The notes under the pieces: model-generated
Database searches by the model: none
What the model was told of the DNA's origin: nothing
Seen by the model: only the letters and a program-made list of their open reading frames with translations
Part shown: positions 8,773 to 16,912 of the stretch, in pieces
Position numbering within the stretch: position 1 is the first letter of the stretch
Layout: every line of letters starts with the position of its first letter
Program-made: the position numbers and the translations under genes
Source: Lichenicola sp964247735
GTDB lineage: Bacteria; Pseudomonadota; Alphaproteobacteria; Acetobacterales; Acetobacteraceae
Reading direction: 5' to 3'
Assembly (NCBI GenBank): GCA_964247735.1
Contig: CAXTVS010000009.1
Location: 1 to 64,000, forward strand
DNA length: 64,000 nucleotides

Positions 8773-10160
8773 CAGGCCGCGTCCGCCGCTGGGGCGGTGA
8801 GGGTCGCGACCACGTCGCGCATGCGGCTGCCGTAGGAGCCCTTGACCAGCACCACGTCGCCGGGCCGGAGTGCGGCCTGCACCAGCGGGGCCAGCCGGGC
8901 GGCGTCGGGAGCGTGGGCGCCGCGGCGCACGTCGGGCAGGCGGTCGAACAGGAAGCGCATCATGTCGCCCGAGCAGAAGACGAGGTCGGCGGAGGCTGCG
9001 GCGGCCTCGGCCAGGGACTCGTGCTCCGCGCGGGCGAAGGCGCCGAGTTCGCGCATGTCGCCGAGCACGGCGACGCGGCGGCGTGCCGGCAGCAGTTGCA
9101 GCACGGACAGGGCCGCGCGCACCGAGGCGCCGGACGCGTTGTAGCTTTCGTCCAGCAGCGAGGCGGTGCCGTGCAGGATCGGACGCAGCGCGCCGCGGCC
9201 ATCGCCCGGCGTGAAGCCGGCGAGGGCATCTGCGGCGGATGCCGGATCGGCGCCTAGGGCGACGGCGGCGGCGAGGCAGGCGAGGGCGTTGTCCGCCATG
9301 TGCCGGCCGGGTGCGGACAGCCGGAACGGCACGGCTGCCTCTGGCAGGATGGCGGTGGCGGTCGAGCCGTCGGCGCGGAGCGACAGCGCCTCGAGCCGGG
9401 CGTCGGCGCCGTCGCCGAAGCAGACGATGCGGGCGCAGGCAGCGCGTGCGGCGGCCTGGAGGTGGTCGGCACCGTGCGCCTCGGCCGGGAACAGGGCGGT
9501 GCCCCCGGGCGGGAGGGCGTTGAACAGGGACGCCTTCTCCCGCGCGATGGCGTCCAGGCTGCCCATGTGGCCGATGTGGGTGGCAGCGATCGTGGTCACG
9601 ATCGCCACGTCCGGGCGCGCGAGGGCTGCCAGCGGCGCGATCTCGCCCGGATGGTTCATGCCGATCTCGCACACGCAGAACGCGTCGTCCGCCGGCAGCC
9701 GCGCCAGGGTCAGCGGCACGCCCCAGTGGTTGTTGTGCGAGGCCTGCGCGGCGTGGGTCGGCCCGATCGCGGACAGGGCGGTGCGCAGCATCTCCTTGGT
9801 GGTGGTCTTGCCGACGCTGCCGGTGACGGCGACCACCTGGCCGCGGAACCGGTCTCGTCCGGCACGGCCGAGAGCATGCAGGGCGGCAAGGGTGTCGGGG
9901 ACGTGCAGCAGGCGCGGATGGTCGCGCAGGGCGCCGGGCAGCAGGTCGGTGCCGTGCACCAGGACGGCGGCGGCGCCGCGCTCCAGGGCGGTGGCGACGT
10001 GGGCGTGGCCGTCGGTGTCGCCGACCAGGGCCACGAACAGCTCGCCGGGGCAAAGCGTGCGGGTGTCGATGGAGATGCCGGTGATCGCGTCCGGGGGCAT
10101 GGCGCCGAAGCGACCATGCACGGCGGCGGCCAGGGCGGCGCCGGTCCAGAGCGGGTTCAT
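8772..10160 (-). CDS. murF: UDP-MurNAc-tripeptide--D-Ala-D-Ala ligase
   Basis: Last cytoplasmic Mur ligase; joins D-Ala-D-Ala (from Ddl) to the UDP-MurNAc-tripeptide. 462 residues. It shows GISIDTRTLCPGELFVAL (the N-terminal MurE/MurF domain), the P-loop AVTGSVGKTTTKEMLRTAL, NNHWGVPLTLARLP, EIGMNHPGEI and the C-terminal LDESYNASGASVRAAL and LGDMRELG. The start overlaps murE by four bases. Confidence 0.97.
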   Translation of the reverse strand: MNPLWTGAALAAAVHGRFGAMPPDAITGISIDTRTLCPGELFVALVGDTDGHAHVATALERGAAAVLVHGTDLLPGALRDHPRLLHVPDTLAALHALGRAGRDRFRGQVVAVTGSVGKTTTKEMLRTALSAIGPTHAAQASHNNHWGVPLTLARLPADDAFCVCEIGMNHPGEIAPLAALARPDVAIVTTIAATHIGHMGSLDAIAREKASLFNALPPGGTALFPAEAHGADHLQAAARAACARIVCFGDGADARLEALSLRADGSTATAILPEAAVPFRLSAPGRHMADNALACLAAAVALGADPASAADALAGFTPGDGRGALRPILHGTASLLDESYNASGASVRAALSVLQLLPARRRVAVLGDMRELGAFARAEHESLAEAAAASADLVFCSGDMMRFLFDRLPDVRRGAHAPDAARLAPLVQAALRPGDVVLVKGSYGSRMRDVVATLTAPAADAA

Positions 10161-11644
10161 GACAGCCCCACCAGGTCGCGCACGGTGGCGGCATCGTCGA
10201 ACGGGTGCACGGTGTCGCCCACGGTCTGGCCCTGCTCGTGGCCCTTGCCGGCTACCACCAGCACGTCGCCCGGGCGAAGCGCGTCCAGACCGGCCGCGAC
10301 GGCGGCGCGCCGGTCGCCGATCTCGGTGGCACCCGGGCAGGCGGCGAGGATTGCGGCGCGGATTGTGGCCGGGTCCTCGGAGCGCGGGTTGTCGTCGGTG
10401 ACGATCGCGAGGTCGGCGCCGCGCGCGGCGGCGTCGCCCATCAGCGGGCGCTTGCCGCGGTCGCGGTCGCCGCCGGCGCCGAACACGACCACCAGGCGGC
10501 CGCCGGCCTCGGCGGCGTGCGGGCGGAGCGAGGCGAGCAGCCGCTCGATCGCGTCGGGAGTGTGGGCGTAGTCGACATAGGCGGCCGCACCGTTGGGCAG
10601 CCGGGCGGCCAGCTCCATGCGGCCGCGCACGCCGCGCAAGGCGGGCAGGCGCGACAGCACCGCCGGCAGCTTCTCCTCTTCCGTCTCGGCCAGAAGGGCG
10701 GCCAGCAGCACGTTGTCGGCCTGGAACCGGCCGGGCAGGGCGAGCGGCACCTCGATGCGGCGGCCCTGCACCTCTAGCTCCAGCATCTGGCCGTCGGCCA
10801 GCGGCACCGCGCGCTGCAGCCGGATCGCGTCGCCGGTCTTGCCGGCCAGCCGCAGGATCAGCCGGCGCGACGCGGCGATCGCGCGCAGCCGGTCCAGCGT
10901 TGCCGGCTCCATGTCGGCGTTGGCAGCGGCAAGCGCGCCTTCCGGCAGCAGGTCGGAGAACAGCCGCAGCTTGGCGTCGCGGTAGGCGTCGAGCGTGCCG
11001 TGGTAGTCGAGGTGGTCGCGGGACAGGTTGCTGAACCCGGCCGCCGACAGCCGCACCCCGTCGAGGCGGAACTGGTCGAGGCCGTGCGAGCTGGCCTCGA
11101 TCGCGCAGGCGCGCACGCCGCCGGCGGCGAGGCCGGACAGGAGCCCTGCCAGGGCCACGCTGTCCGGCGTGGTGAGTGCCGGCGGCTGCTCCGGCAGCGT
11201 CACGTCGGCGACGAGGCCGAGCGTGCCGAGGCTCGCGGCCGGGACGCCGTCCCCGGTCCAGAGCTGGCGCAGGAAGTCGGCCGTGCTGGTCTTGCCGTTG
11301 GTGCCGGTGACGGCGACCATCCGCTCCGGCTGCGGCCCGGCATGGACGGCGGCGAGGCGGGCCAGCGTGCGCCTGGGCTCGTCGGCCACCACCAGCGGCA
11401 CCGGGGCGACTCCGTCGGGCCAGGCGGTGCCGGCGGGGGCGAGCACCGCGACCGCACCGTGCGCCACCGCGTCGGCAATGTGCCGGCGCCCGTCATGCAC
11501 GGTGCCGGGGAGGGCCGCGAACAGGTAACCGGGACGCACCTTGCGGCTGTCCAGCGCGATGCCCTCGATGGCGACCGTGCCGGCGCCGGGCGGCACCGCG
11601 ACCAGGTCGCGGGCGAGCAGGCCAAGCGGGGCAGCCGGACTCAT
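10157..11644 (-). CDS. murE: UDP-MurNAc-dipeptide--diaminopimelate ligase
   Basis: Adds the third residue of the stem peptide. 495 residues. Motifs are ALDSRKVRPGYLFAALPG, the P-loop AVTGTNGKTSTADFLRQ, EASSHGLDQFRLDGV and FGAGGDRDRGKRPLMG. The amino-acid-selecting loop reads TDDNPRSEDP, the DNPR signature of meso-diaminopimelate (not lysine) ligases. The start at 11644 overlaps the ftsI stop (ATGA). Confidence 0.97.
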   Translation of the reverse strand: MSPAAPLGLLARDLVAVPPGAGTVAIEGIALDSRKVRPGYLFAALPGTVHDGRRHIADAVAHGAVAVLAPAGTAWPDGVAPVPLVVADEPRRTLARLAAVHAGPQPERMVAVTGTNGKTSTADFLRQLWTGDGVPAASLGTLGLVADVTLPEQPPALTTPDSVALAGLLSGLAAGGVRACAIEASSHGLDQFRLDGVRLSAAGFSNLSRDHLDYHGTLDAYRDAKLRLFSDLLPEGALAAANADMEPATLDRLRAIAASRRLILRLAGKTGDAIRLQRAVPLADGQMLELEVQGRRIEVPLALPGRFQADNVLLAALLAETEEEKLPAVLSRLPALRGVRGRMELAARLPNGAAAYVDYAHTPDAIERLLASLRPHAAEAGGRLVVVFGAGGDRDRGKRPLMGDAAARGADLAIVTDDNPRSEDPATIRAAILAACPGATEIGDRRAAVAAGLDALRPGDVLVVAGKGHEQGQTVGDTVHPFDDAATVRDLVGLS

Positions 11645-13752
11645 TCGGCGGGCTCGGTGTAGCTGACGTCGTGGCGCAGGCCGGGTGCGGACGGCCGGCT
11701 CGGCTGGCCCGGCTCCGGGAGCGCAGCCCTGCCGGCCTTCTCGGTCGCCTTCTGGGCGAGCCGCGCTTCGCGCTCGGCGTCCTTCGCCTGCTTCGCCAGG
11801 CGGGCCTGCACCAGGGGGTCGCCAGGATCGTTGCCGGGTCCTAGCGCTTTGTACCCGCCGCCAACCGGGGGCGACATCGGGATCGACAGCGAGGCCTCGA
11901 TCTCCTCGACGTTCGTGGTGACCGGGAACAGGCCCATCATCGGCGCGATGCGGGCGACGATCTTCTGCCAGGTCGGCACCGCGTTCCAGGCCGAGGTGGT
12001 CCAGCCATGCGTTTCCGGCGTGGCGACCGGGCTGTCGAGCATCACGTAGACCGCGTAGCGCGGGTCGTTCAGCGGGAAGATGCCGGTGAACGCGGTGATG
12101 TTGGTGTGCTTGAGGTAGCCGCCATGCGCGCCGACCTTTTCCGCGGTGCCGGTCTTGCCGCCGACGAAGTAGCCGGGGATCTCGGCGTTCTTGCCGGTGC
12201 GCTCGGTGTCCGGCCCGGCCACAACCATGCGCAGGATGCGTCGCAGCAGGGACGAGGTGTCCTCCGACAGCACGCGCGTGCCCTGCGGCACGATCTTCGG
12301 CTCAGGTGCTGCGGGATGGTCGTCCGGCAGGGTGTCGGCGACCGGCTGCAGCGACGCGGTGTCGGCCGCGTCAGGCTGCGTGTCGTCCGGCCCGGCATCG
12401 TCCCGGGCGACCAGGGTCGGCTTGACCAGGATGCCGCCGTTGGCGGTCGCCGCGGTGCCGCGCACGATGGCGAGCGGCGGCACCGCGACGCCGTGGCCGA
12501 ACGCCACCGTCATCACCGCCGACAGGCCCCAGTTGCTCGGGCGCGGCAGCAGCGGGCGTGCCGCTTCCGGCAGCTCCACCGGCACGCGGTCGAAGAAGCC
12601 CATGTTGCGGAGCCAGTCCTGCTGGCGCTTGGCGCCGGCGTCCAGCGCCATGTGTGCCGCGGCCGGGTTGGAGGACAGCGCCAGCGCTTCGGGCATCGCC
12701 AGCCAGGGCGCGAAGTGGTCGGTCTTCATGTCGGAGATGGTGAAGCGCCCGACATGGATCGGTGCGGTGGAGAACTTGTCCCACACGTGGGCGATGCCAT
12801 CCTGCAGCACCATCGCTGCGGTCTGCAGCTTGAAGGTGGAGCCGGGCTCGTACATTCCGGTGACGGCACGGTTGAAGCGCTCGTCATCGGTCGCCTTGTT
12901 GTAGAGATTGCTGTCGTAATCGGGGAGGCTCACCATCGAGATGATCTCGCCGGTGCGCACGTCCATCACGATGGCGCAGGCGCCGATCGCCTGGAAGTGC
13001 TCCTTGGCCGCTTCGAGCTCCTCGCGCACCACGCCCTGCACGCGCACGTCGAGCGACAGGCGCAGCGACGCGTGGTCGGTGTTCAGGCGATGGTCGAAGG
13101 AACGCTCGACGCCGCCGACGCCGTGGTCGTCGACGTCCACCGCACCCATGATCTGGGCGGCGGTGCGCCCGAGCGGATAGTGGCGCTTCTCGCCGGGCTC
13201 GAAATAGATCCCGGGGATGCCGAGGTCGTTGATCGCCAGTTCCTTGTCCGGCGGGATGTCGCGGACGATGTAGACGAACTGCTTCTTCGACGACAGCCGG
13301 CGGACCGTCTCGTCGACGTCGAGCGTGGGCAGCACGGTCTTGAGCTTCGCCGCCGCGTCGGCGGGATCGACCAGCTCCAGCGGGTTGGCGAACACGGCGG
13401 CCAGCGGCAGCGAGATGGCCAGGATCTGGCCGTTGCGGTCGGTGATGGTGGCGCGGTGCACGTGCGGCAGGCCGACGTCGTCGGCATACAGGCTGTGCGG
13501 GTCGGTCTTGATCGTCGGGATCTGCGGCACCTGCGGCGCGATCTGCCGCTTCGCCGGCGCCATCGGGAACAGCACGGTGGCTCCGACCAGCTTCACCGAC
13601 ACCGCGCCGAACAAGCAGGCGAAGCCGGCCGCGGTGGCGAGCAGGCGCACGCGCATCCGCTCCAGCGACGCGCGCTGCTGGAGGTCGCGCCCGGTCACGC
13701 TGACGACGGTCTCAGGTCGCCGGCCGGATCCGAAATGGTCGTCGGACGCCAC
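11641..13752 (-). CDS. ftsI: Septal peptidoglycan transpeptidase FtsI (PBP3)
   Basis: Division-specific class B penicillin-binding protein. 703 residues from a GTG start at 13752, about 115 longer than E. coli FtsI. One membrane anchor (about residues 35-58) precedes the pedestal domain. Active-site motifs are all present: the serine box EPGSTFKLQ, the SxN motif in ALSSNPAAAH and KTG in VGGKTGTAEK. The extra length is partly an insert between SxN and KTG and partly a charged C-terminal tail (VQARLAKQAKDAEREARLAQ) that may be coiled. It starts three bases after the preceding FtsL-like gene. Confidence 0.96.
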   Translation of the reverse strand: MASDDHFGSGRRPETVVSVTGRDLQQRASLERMRVRLLATAAGFACLFGAVSVKLVGATVLFPMAPAKRQIAPQVPQIPTIKTDPHSLYADDVGLPHVHRATITDRNGQILAISLPLAAVFANPLELVDPADAAAKLKTVLPTLDVDETVRRLSSKKQFVYIVRDIPPDKELAINDLGIPGIYFEPGEKRHYPLGRTAAQIMGAVDVDDHGVGGVERSFDHRLNTDHASLRLSLDVRVQGVVREELEAAKEHFQAIGACAIVMDVRTGEIISMVSLPDYDSNLYNKATDDERFNRAVTGMYEPGSTFKLQTAAMVLQDGIAHVWDKFSTAPIHVGRFTISDMKTDHFAPWLAMPEALALSSNPAAAHMALDAGAKRQQDWLRNMGFFDRVPVELPEAARPLLPRPSNWGLSAVMTVAFGHGVAVPPLAIVRGTAATANGGILVKPTLVARDDAGPDDTQPDAADTASLQPVADTLPDDHPAAPEPKIVPQGTRVLSEDTSSLLRRILRMVVAGPDTERTGKNAEIPGYFVGGKTGTAEKVGAHGGYLKHTNITAFTGIFPLNDPRYAVYVMLDSPVATPETHGWTTSAWNAVPTWQKIVARIAPMMGLFPVTTNVEEIEASLSIPMSPPVGGGYKALGPGNDPGDPLVQARLAKQAKDAEREARLAQKATEKAGRAALPEPGQPSRPSAPGLRHDVSYTEPAE

Positions 13753-13755
13753 GGA

Positions 13756-14610
13756 TCAGTTGCCGTCCGACAGCGGCACCGGGGCCGGAAGGGCGAGGTG
13801 GGCGCCGCCGCCGAGCGAGGAGCCGAGCGCGGACACGGTCTGCGGCGCCGCGTAGCTCGCCGTGCGCTGTGCCGGCCAGCTCGCGCGCGCCGGTCGCCAG
13901 GCGGCCGCGGCCTCGATCGGCGGGCGGGCATACGGGCTGGCCGCCTGCACCAAGGCGGGGCGGCTGTGCGGCTCGGCATAGGTGGCGAGGTGGACCGGCG
14001 TCGCCGTGCGCAGGGCGACGCGGTGGGCGGCGGCATGCGCGGCGGCCGCGGTTCCGGCGTCGGCGAGCTCCACCTCGCGGTGCGCCGACGCCGCGTGGAC
14101 CAGCGGGCCGTGGAACGGGCGGTCCTGGGCCAGCCTGACCAGGGTTGCCGCCTTGGCCGCCCCGGCAGTGCCGGGTGCCACGTCGGCGCGGGCGATCGCC
14201 AGGCCGTCCGTGACCGGCGCCTGCCCGGGTGCCTGCGCCGGCGTCGCGGCCGAGGGGACCTGCCCGACCAGGCCGGGGGCGGTCTGCGGCGTCGCGATCG
14301 GGTGCGGCGGGACCTCGGGACCCGGCGCCGGCAGTCGGCCGTCCAGCGAGGCCAGCTGCACGAACTGCGTCGGCGCCATCGCCCCCAGCTGCGGCAGGAA
14401 CCGGGTGGCGAGGCCCTGCAGCCGGTCCGGCTGGTTCAGCAGCGCCCACTCCGCGCGCAGCATCGCGGTGCGCTCGCGGATGTGCTGGGTGTCGGACACG
14501 ATGCCGCTGATCTGCTGGTCGAGCAGGGTGGTGCGGTGCTTCTCCGAGTACAGGTAGAGACCCGACGCGCCGGCAAGCATCGCGCAGACGCAGGTGAAAG
14601 GGCGGATCAT
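13756..14610 (-). CDS. ftsL: FtsL-like division protein with long extracytoplasmic tail
   Basis: It sits in the invariant ftsL slot between rsmH and ftsI and has the FtsL layout: very short cytoplasmic start, one membrane span (FTCVCAMLAGASGLYLYS, residues 4-21), then a coiled-coil-like stretch (residues 23-60, with RTAMLRAEWALLNQPDRLQGLA resembling the FtsL signature). At 284 residues it is more than twice the usual 90-130. About 190 Ala/Pro-rich residues of no recognised domain follow. Start ATG overlaps the rsmH stop. Known role of FtsL: bridges FtsQ/FtsB to FtsW/FtsI. The identity rests on position and N-terminus only. Confidence 0.8.
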   Translation of the reverse strand: MIRPFTCVCAMLAGASGLYLYSEKHRTTLLDQQISGIVSDTQHIRERTAMLRAEWALLNQPDRLQGLATRFLPQLGAMAPTQFVQLASLDGRLPAPGPEVPPHPIATPQTAPGLVGQVPSAATPAQAPGQAPVTDGLAIARADVAPGTAGAAKAATLVRLAQDRPFHGPLVHAASAHREVELADAGTAAAAHAAAHRVALRTATPVHLATYAEPHSRPALVQAASPYARPPIEAAAAWRPARASWPAQRTASYAAPQTVSALGSSLGGGAHLALPAPVPLSDGN

Positions 14611-15614
14611 CGGGCGTCTCCGGCGGGAGGATGGACGTCGAGGCGTTCGAGCGCGCGCAGCCTGGCGCTGCGCGCACGGGGGTTGGCGCGGCATTCGGCA
14701 TCGCCGGGACGGAGCGCCCGGTTGGCGAGCAGCCGGAACGCGGGCGGGGCGGCGGGACGGTAAAGGCCGCGCGGATCGTGACGCGACGGGGCAGGGGTGC
14801 GGCCGGCGGCGTCCAGCATGAAGCGCTTGACGATCCGGTCCTCGAGCGAATGGAACGACACCACCACCAGCCGGCCCTGCGGCCGCAGCAGCGCCGCCGC
14901 CTGCAGGAGGCCCTGCTCGATCTGGCGCAGCTCGTCGTTGACGCGGATGCGCAGCGCCTGGAACGAGCGGGTGGCGGGGTCGAGGCCGGACTTCTCGGTC
15001 GGCACCACGCGGCGGATGATGGAGGCGAGCTGCAGGGTGGTGGTGATTGGTGCCTCCGCGCGGGCGGCGACCACGGCGCGGGCGATGCGGCGCGACAGCC
15101 GCTCCTCGCCGAACTGGTAGAGGACGTCTGCAAGTTCCGCTTCCGGCAGGGTCGCGACCAGGTCGGCGGCGCTGGGGCCGTCGAGGCTCATGCGCATGTC
15201 GAGCGGGCCGTCGTTGCGGAACGAGAAGCCGCGCTCCGCCTCGTCGATTTGGAACGAGGACAGGCCGAGGTCGAGCACCACCCCGTCGAGGGCGGCGACG
15301 CCCTGGGCGTCGAGCAGGGCCAGCATGTCGCCGAAGCCGCCCTGCAGCAGGTGCAGGCGCTGCTCGCCGTGCTCGGCCTGCAGACGCGCCGCCAGCAGGA
15401 GGCCGCGCCTGATCGCCTGCGGGTCGCGGTCGATCGCCCACAGGGTGCAGCGCGCCCGAGCCAGGATCGCCGACGCGTAGCCGCCGCCGCCGAAGGTGGC
15501 GTCGAGGTAGGTGCCGCCGTCCAGCGGTCGCAGCTGCTCCAGCACCTCGTCGAGCATCACCGGCAGGTGGCCGCCGGCAACGCCGCGGTCGTCCGGAACA
15601 AGGCGCGCGCTCAC
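14607..15614 (-). CDS. rsmH: 16S rRNA (cytosine1402-N4)-methyltransferase
   Basis: SAM-dependent methyltransferase that modifies C1402 of 16S rRNA (older name MraW). 335 residues from a GTG start that overlaps the mraZ stop (GTGA). N-terminal HLPVMLDEVLEQL, SAM-binding LDATFGGGGYASAIL, DGVVLDLGLSSFQIDEAERGF, then LRIRVNDEL and the C-terminal VVVSFHSLEDRIVKRFM are all characteristic. Confidence 0.97.
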   Translation of the reverse strand: MSARLVPDDRGVAGGHLPVMLDEVLEQLRPLDGGTYLDATFGGGGYASAILARARCTLWAIDRDPQAIRRGLLLAARLQAEHGEQRLHLLQGGFGDMLALLDAQGVAALDGVVLDLGLSSFQIDEAERGFSFRNDGPLDMRMSLDGPSAADLVATLPEAELADVLYQFGEERLSRRIARAVVAARAEAPITTTLQLASIIRRVVPTEKSGLDPATRSFQALRIRVNDELRQIEQGLLQAAALLRPQGRLVVVSFHSLEDRIVKRFMLDAAGRTPAPSRHDPRGLYRPAAPPAFRLLANRALRPGDAECRANPRARSARLRALERLDVHPPAGDAR

Positions 15615-16084
15615 GACGCGGCTCCGGCGGCGGCGGGAAGGCTGACGCCGCGCGCACGGACACGCGCCTCGGCGCGGCGGCGTTCGGCGGCCGCGGGCTC
15701 CCAAATCTGGAAGTGGCGACCGAGCCCCATGAAGGCGACCGACTCGGACAGCCCGGCATGGGCTGCCAGGGCGTCGGGCAGCACGATCCGGCCTTCCTTG
15801 TCCGGGTCGGCCGGGTAGGCGTCGCCGTAGACCGACAGCGCCATGTCCTCGCCATCGTCGCTGAACAGGCCGAGCCGGTCGAGGCTCGGGCCGAGCTGGA
15901 GGTAGGCCGGCATCGGCCAGGCCTCGATGCAGGGGTGCCTCGGCGACTGGCGCAGCACCAGGAGCGGATCGCCGGGCTGCGACTCGGCTGCCTGGGAGCG
16001 GAGGATGGCGCGGAAGCCGGCGGGGATGGAAACGCGACCCTTGGCATCGAGCCGGTTCTGGTGCGTGCCGAGGAACACACTCAT
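15611..16084 (-). CDS. mraZ: Transcriptional regulator / division protein MraZ
   Basis: First gene of the dcw cluster; in E. coli a DNA-binding repressor of its own operon that recognises TGGGN repeats. 157 residues with two SpoVT/AbrB-like MraZ repeats: FLGTHQNRLDAKGRVSIPAGF (residues 4-24) and the second around ALSVYGDAYPADPDKEGRIVLPDAL. The ATG at 16084 is preceded by AAGGGGGG on the minus strand. Boxes that it could bind lie 146-170 bases upstream of the start. Confidence 0.95.
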   Translation of the reverse strand: MSVFLGTHQNRLDAKGRVSIPAGFRAILRSQAAESQPGDPLLVLRQSPRHPCIEAWPMPAYLQLGPSLDRLGLFSDDGEDMALSVYGDAYPADPDKEGRIVLPDALAAHAGLSESVAFMGLGRHFQIWEPAAAERRRAEARVRARGVSLPAAAGAAS

Positions 16085-16431
16085 CGATGCCCCCCTTCCG
16101 CATCCGGATTCGCCGGTTCAAGCCGCCCCCACGGCATTTCTGGTCGCGCATTCCGCATGCGCCGGCCCCGGTTGCGGGCCCTCCTCGCAATGCCGAAGCA
16201 GACACGCGAAGGATCGCTCGGGATGCTCGTGGGATATCATGGGAAATTGTGGGAGGTCAAACTAAAGTGGGCGTGAAAATGGCGGAAAACCGCGATTCGC
16301 GGCAGACAAACGCCTTGCGGAGCCTCTAAAAAATGATCCGTCTTCGAAACAGCGGCGGCATTTACTGTTCACTCTTTGTTCTCAAGAGAATCGGTACTTT
16401 GGAGCATGGTCCGACCCAACGTCGGAAGGAA
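16085..16431. other. Intergenic region between rnpB and mraZ
   Basis: No convincing gene. It holds the mraZ promoter and boxes (16230-16260) and, just beyond the 3' end of rnpB, a short inverted repeat TCCGAC/GTCGGA (about 16411-16426) that may help end rnpB. Short reading frames here lack ribosome sites and family resemblance. Confidence 0.6.
16230..16260 (-). promoter_or_regulatory. dcw promoter with three MraZ-type boxes
   Basis: Three TGGG boxes begin at 16230, 16240 and 16250 on the plus strand, exactly 10 bp apart, which is the TGGGN-N5 spacing reported for E. coli MraZ operators. Read on the minus strand they fill the gap between a possible -35 TTGACC (16260-16255) and -10 TATCCC (16236-16231) with 18-bp spacing, directing transcription toward mraZ. 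A fourth TGGG at 16268 is out of phase. The boxes are seen directly; the promoter assignment is inferred. Confidence 0.65.
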
Positions 16432-16872
16432 GAGCCAGACGGCCTGTAAGCCGGGTTCTGTGCGCGGGCACGAGCCCGCACGACGATCATTCCTCTGGGA
16501 CACGCATCGCTGCGTGCCTCGCGCGACCAACCCGGACGACGAGGCGGGAGAGCCTCCGGAGCCCGGCCACACCCGGAGGTGACGCCGGCTCCTGTCGCCC
16601 CTATTCGGTCTTGCTCCCGGTGGGGTTTGCCCTGCCGCCGCCGTTGCCGGAAGCGCGGTGCGCTCTTGCCGCACCGTTTCGCCCTTGCCCGCAACATGAA
16701 CCCCGTTGCCGGGATCACGCCGTGCGGGCGGTTTGTTTTCTGTGGCACTTTCCCTGGGGTCGCCCCCGCCGGCCGTTAGCCGGCACCGCTCTCCCGTGGA
16801 GCCCGGACTTTCCTCCAACGCGACGGAGCGCAGGGCTCCGTCGCGACAGCGACCGTCCAGCCGTCTGGCGGC
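16432..16872 (-). ncRNA. rnpB: RNase P RNA, type A
   Basis: Catalytic RNA that trims 5' leaders from tRNA precursors. On the minus strand the P1 helix is formed by GCCAGACGG (16869-16861) and CCGTCTGGC (16442-16434). The universal GGAGGAAAGTCCGGGC block is at 16816-16801, a GGGAAAGTGCCACAGAAAACA-type core follows (about 16759-16738), and the 3' end carries the GGCTTACAGGCC motif (about 16454-16440). About 440 nt, normal for type A. Ends are estimated from P1. Confidence 0.93.
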
Positions 16873-16875
16873 CGG

Positions 16876-16904
16876 AACCTGACCGGCGGCTTGCGATCCG
16901 TCAA
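16876..16904 (-). promoter_or_regulatory. Candidate rnpB promoter
   Basis: TTGACG (16904-16899) and CAGGTT (16881-16876) are 17 bp apart and would start transcription near 16869-16870, matching the predicted 5' end of rnpB. The -35 is good and the -10 poor. Confidence 0.4.
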
Positions 16905-16912
16905 GCGGCCCG

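Noticed and set aside
16087..16329. 80-codon plus-strand frame over the mraZ promoter
   Set aside because: It runs through the MraZ boxes and has no ribosome site or family resemblance.
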